64,000 nt of DNA, from the NCBI RefSeq assembly GCF_032062135.1, contig NC_092859.1, positions 127,779,391 to 127,843,390 of the forward strand, written 5' to 3'. How positions within the stretch are numbered: the stretch's first letter is position 1; each line of letters opens with the position of its first letter. The stretch is from Pyxicephalus adspersus. Taxonomy: Eukaryota > Chordata > Amphibia > Anura > Pyxicephalidae. Under the pieces are notes generated by a model that saw only the letters and a list, made by a program, of their open reading frames with translations, was not told the origin of the DNA and made no database searches. Of this stretch, positions 61,821-64,000 are shown one piece after another. A program made the translations under genes and the position numbers.

Positions 61821-64000
61821 TCATGCTGCTAACTTTTTCAAGTGATTTCATCTCTGGAACTATATAGCCACCACTAAATGGGAACTTAAAATGATGCTTT
61901 TCAATTCATCCCCTGAAACTTAAAAAAATGTCATTGGTCTGAGCTCCTTATTATTGCACTTTTCTATGCTCTTCTTGCTCCATCCCAAAGCTAACCTAAA
62001 ACGCAAATGGGTAGTTCCCTTCTCCTTTGCTTCCCTTTAACCTCACATCCTAATACTAATTTCAGAATAAATTTTCACCTACTTTTGGGTTTAGGAAATG
62101 GAGATGGTCCAGGAGATGTCAGCGGTATGTCCTCTGTTTCAAAATCCTGCAAGTGCCCAGTCTATTCTTGCAGGATTTCAAGCCATATGACGTATCTGTG
62201 ATGTGAACCAAAACCTTAAACATTTTGTTTTTAAAGGGTGCAGAAGGTGTTTGATAGGGGGTGGGGGTGCAGTAAAGTGGACCTTCTATTTGAATGGAAA
62301 GTTTCCATTCTGTCCATATCCTGTTTTGATAGGCTATATGTTTTGGTACAGCTGAGAAAAAAAAAATACAGTATGTCATATAATCACCCAGTGTACTCAA
62401 ATGCAACTTGTTGGTATTGCCATGGATTTTTTTTTTTAAATGCAGCCTATTACCAATAAAGCTTCACCAATTAAATATTTACTATAAATGGCACACCTTA
62501 CACTTGCATGTGAAAAATTGGAAAGCAAATGAAATTGAAACAGGATCACAAGCAACCAATTGGTGTTTTTTTCAGCTTATAACCCAATAAAAATGAAAAA
62601 CATTTTTGTTGCTATGGGCAATACTTTAACCTTTTTTCATTTTTTTTTTTGTATTGAATAAACAGTACATCAAACAAATCATCTAATAAGATATACTGTG
62701 AGAGCAGTCATATAAGTATGCTTCAGCAAAACTCTAAACTAATAAGAGCTGCACTGTCATTACTTGCAATATACTTTCCAGCTGTTGTTAATGAACAAAA
62801 TGCATTCCCAAATGTATCAGTATTGTACAGCACTGAAAAGGTTATTACATTTGGATAGTTCCATTAAATTTGTTTAATACAGACAAAGCTGAATAAATGG
62901 TGTGCTCCAGTACTCACACAACCCAGCTATGTCAATTAAAATATCTACAATTAGCAAATGCTGTGGAAATTATCACAATTTATTGTCATCAAAAAGGCAT
63001 TTGCATTTGTTGGTAGTCTGAATAGGTGAGCCATTCTCAGCTGTGCCTATTTTTCTTTTGGAAGCTTGAACCTCAGAATACAAATGCCTGTGATAGTTCT
63101 GTCACTTTCAATAGTGGTCGGAGAGACAGCATGCAGCTTGGAAAAGCCATAAATTATCTTCTCAGCAGAGCAATTTTTGCTGAACCTTAAAGGTGATAAA
63201 TGATGATCTGTATTGTCTGGTGCCTTTTACAAGCCAATATAGAATATCCAGGCACCAAATAATGTCTTTTAAATGTTGCAAATTTTTTAAGAGAAATAAC
63301 ACATATTCAAAGTATAGCCAAAATTGTTGTATGAATATTATGCTTAAATATTTAAAAGAGGAAAAAGGGTTGTCCTGTAGGCTGCTGAAGTTGTCTGTTT
63401 CCGTTAGCATCAATGAGATTGCCTTAGAAACTGTTCCTTTGGCATTTAAGAGGGGTTGGCTGTAGGATCAGGCGACCTGGAGCAAAATGATTTTGGAAAG
63501 TCACTGAATACAATACATCATCCAACAACTTTGAGCATTGTCATACCTCTAGGCGGCAGATGTCTGGGTACTGTCGCCTGACTGAGGCACAGGAAATATT
63601 GTATATCTTATGACATTTCTGTCAGAACAATTTAGATGTTTTGTCATTCATAATGATCCTTCAGTTTTTAAAACTGCTTGAACCATTGCATATCAAATTT
63701 CATTTTTTGCTGAACAGACTATCTATATTTTCTTGTGCAAGCTAATGTGTATTCAGTTGTATTTATTGAATGTTATTTAGTAAAACGTATAAAAGAATGC
63801 AAGGGTATGGTACTAGCCTATTTATCTATAGAAGCAAAAGGGATTGTAAGAAATGAGCTTTAAACAGTCATCTTCGTACATAGCCACTCACAAAAAAAGT
63901 CATTTCACAAAATATAACTTTTTTTTAGATTTCTTTTCTAAAATGTCACTTGTACCCTACCAATTTAACAGTTTCAACCAACCGTATGATTGATGACAGC

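Larger units (their letters stand above)
40147..64000 (-). other. UNC13C: UNC13C upstream intron and/or 5' flank
   Basis: This sequence lies upstream of the UNC13C coding exon. No protein-coding gene was recognised on either strand. Repeats and candidate regulatory patches are listed separately. In 40490-40850 there are loosely repeated GGGTGTC(A)GACAGAA-like words, perhaps a decayed tandem or interspersed repeat. The stretches 41199-42923, 43425-45279, 45831-48899, 50170-52821, 54111-56199, 57643-60130 and 61821-64000 are AT-rich and show no gene. Confidence 0.65.

Overview
This window looks like nuclear DNA from a vertebrate, most likely an amphibian and probably a frog. The evidence is one unmistakable vertebrate neuronal exon (UNC13C/Munc13-3) in a very large AT-rich non-coding landscape. 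Around it lie tRNA-headed SINEs with an L2-like tail, hAT-Charlie-type MITEs with TCTAGA-type target duplications, a Tc1-like transposase relic, palindromic MITEs, AT microsatellites and a 17-bp minisatellite. Several of these repeats resemble sequences I recall from frog genomes; no search could be run to confirm that.

Layout. Positions 1-37043 are intron of UNC13C (minus strand), downstream of its first coding exon; no further UNC13C exon was recognised there. Positions 37044-40038 are the coding part of that exon (998 codons plus one base). It ends in an AG|GT donor and is preceded by a strong candidate acceptor at 40124. Positions 40124-64000 are upstream intron and/or 5' flank. They hold more repeats and a comparatively GC/CpG-enriched patch near 48.9-50.2 kb, which is the best candidate for a 5' exon or promoter. 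No second protein-coding gene, functional tRNA, rRNA or CRISPR array is supported.

The main biological observation is inside the UNC13C exon. Residues about 231-420 have the layout and motifs of a LINE-1 ORF1p-type protein: coiled coil, then an RRM-like core, then the start of a C-terminal domain. This suggests that an RNA-binding retrotransposon module was captured in the N-terminus of a synaptic-vesicle priming factor. The same segment appears, as far as I remember, in mammalian UNC13C, so the capture would be ancient. Other observations include a recent 46-bp perfect inverted repeat next to an exact 26-bp tandem duplication (20.4-20.8 kb), two degenerate local segmental duplications, a Tc1 relic cut off at a second repeat, and a repeat containing three consecutive hairpins (45.4-45.6 kb).
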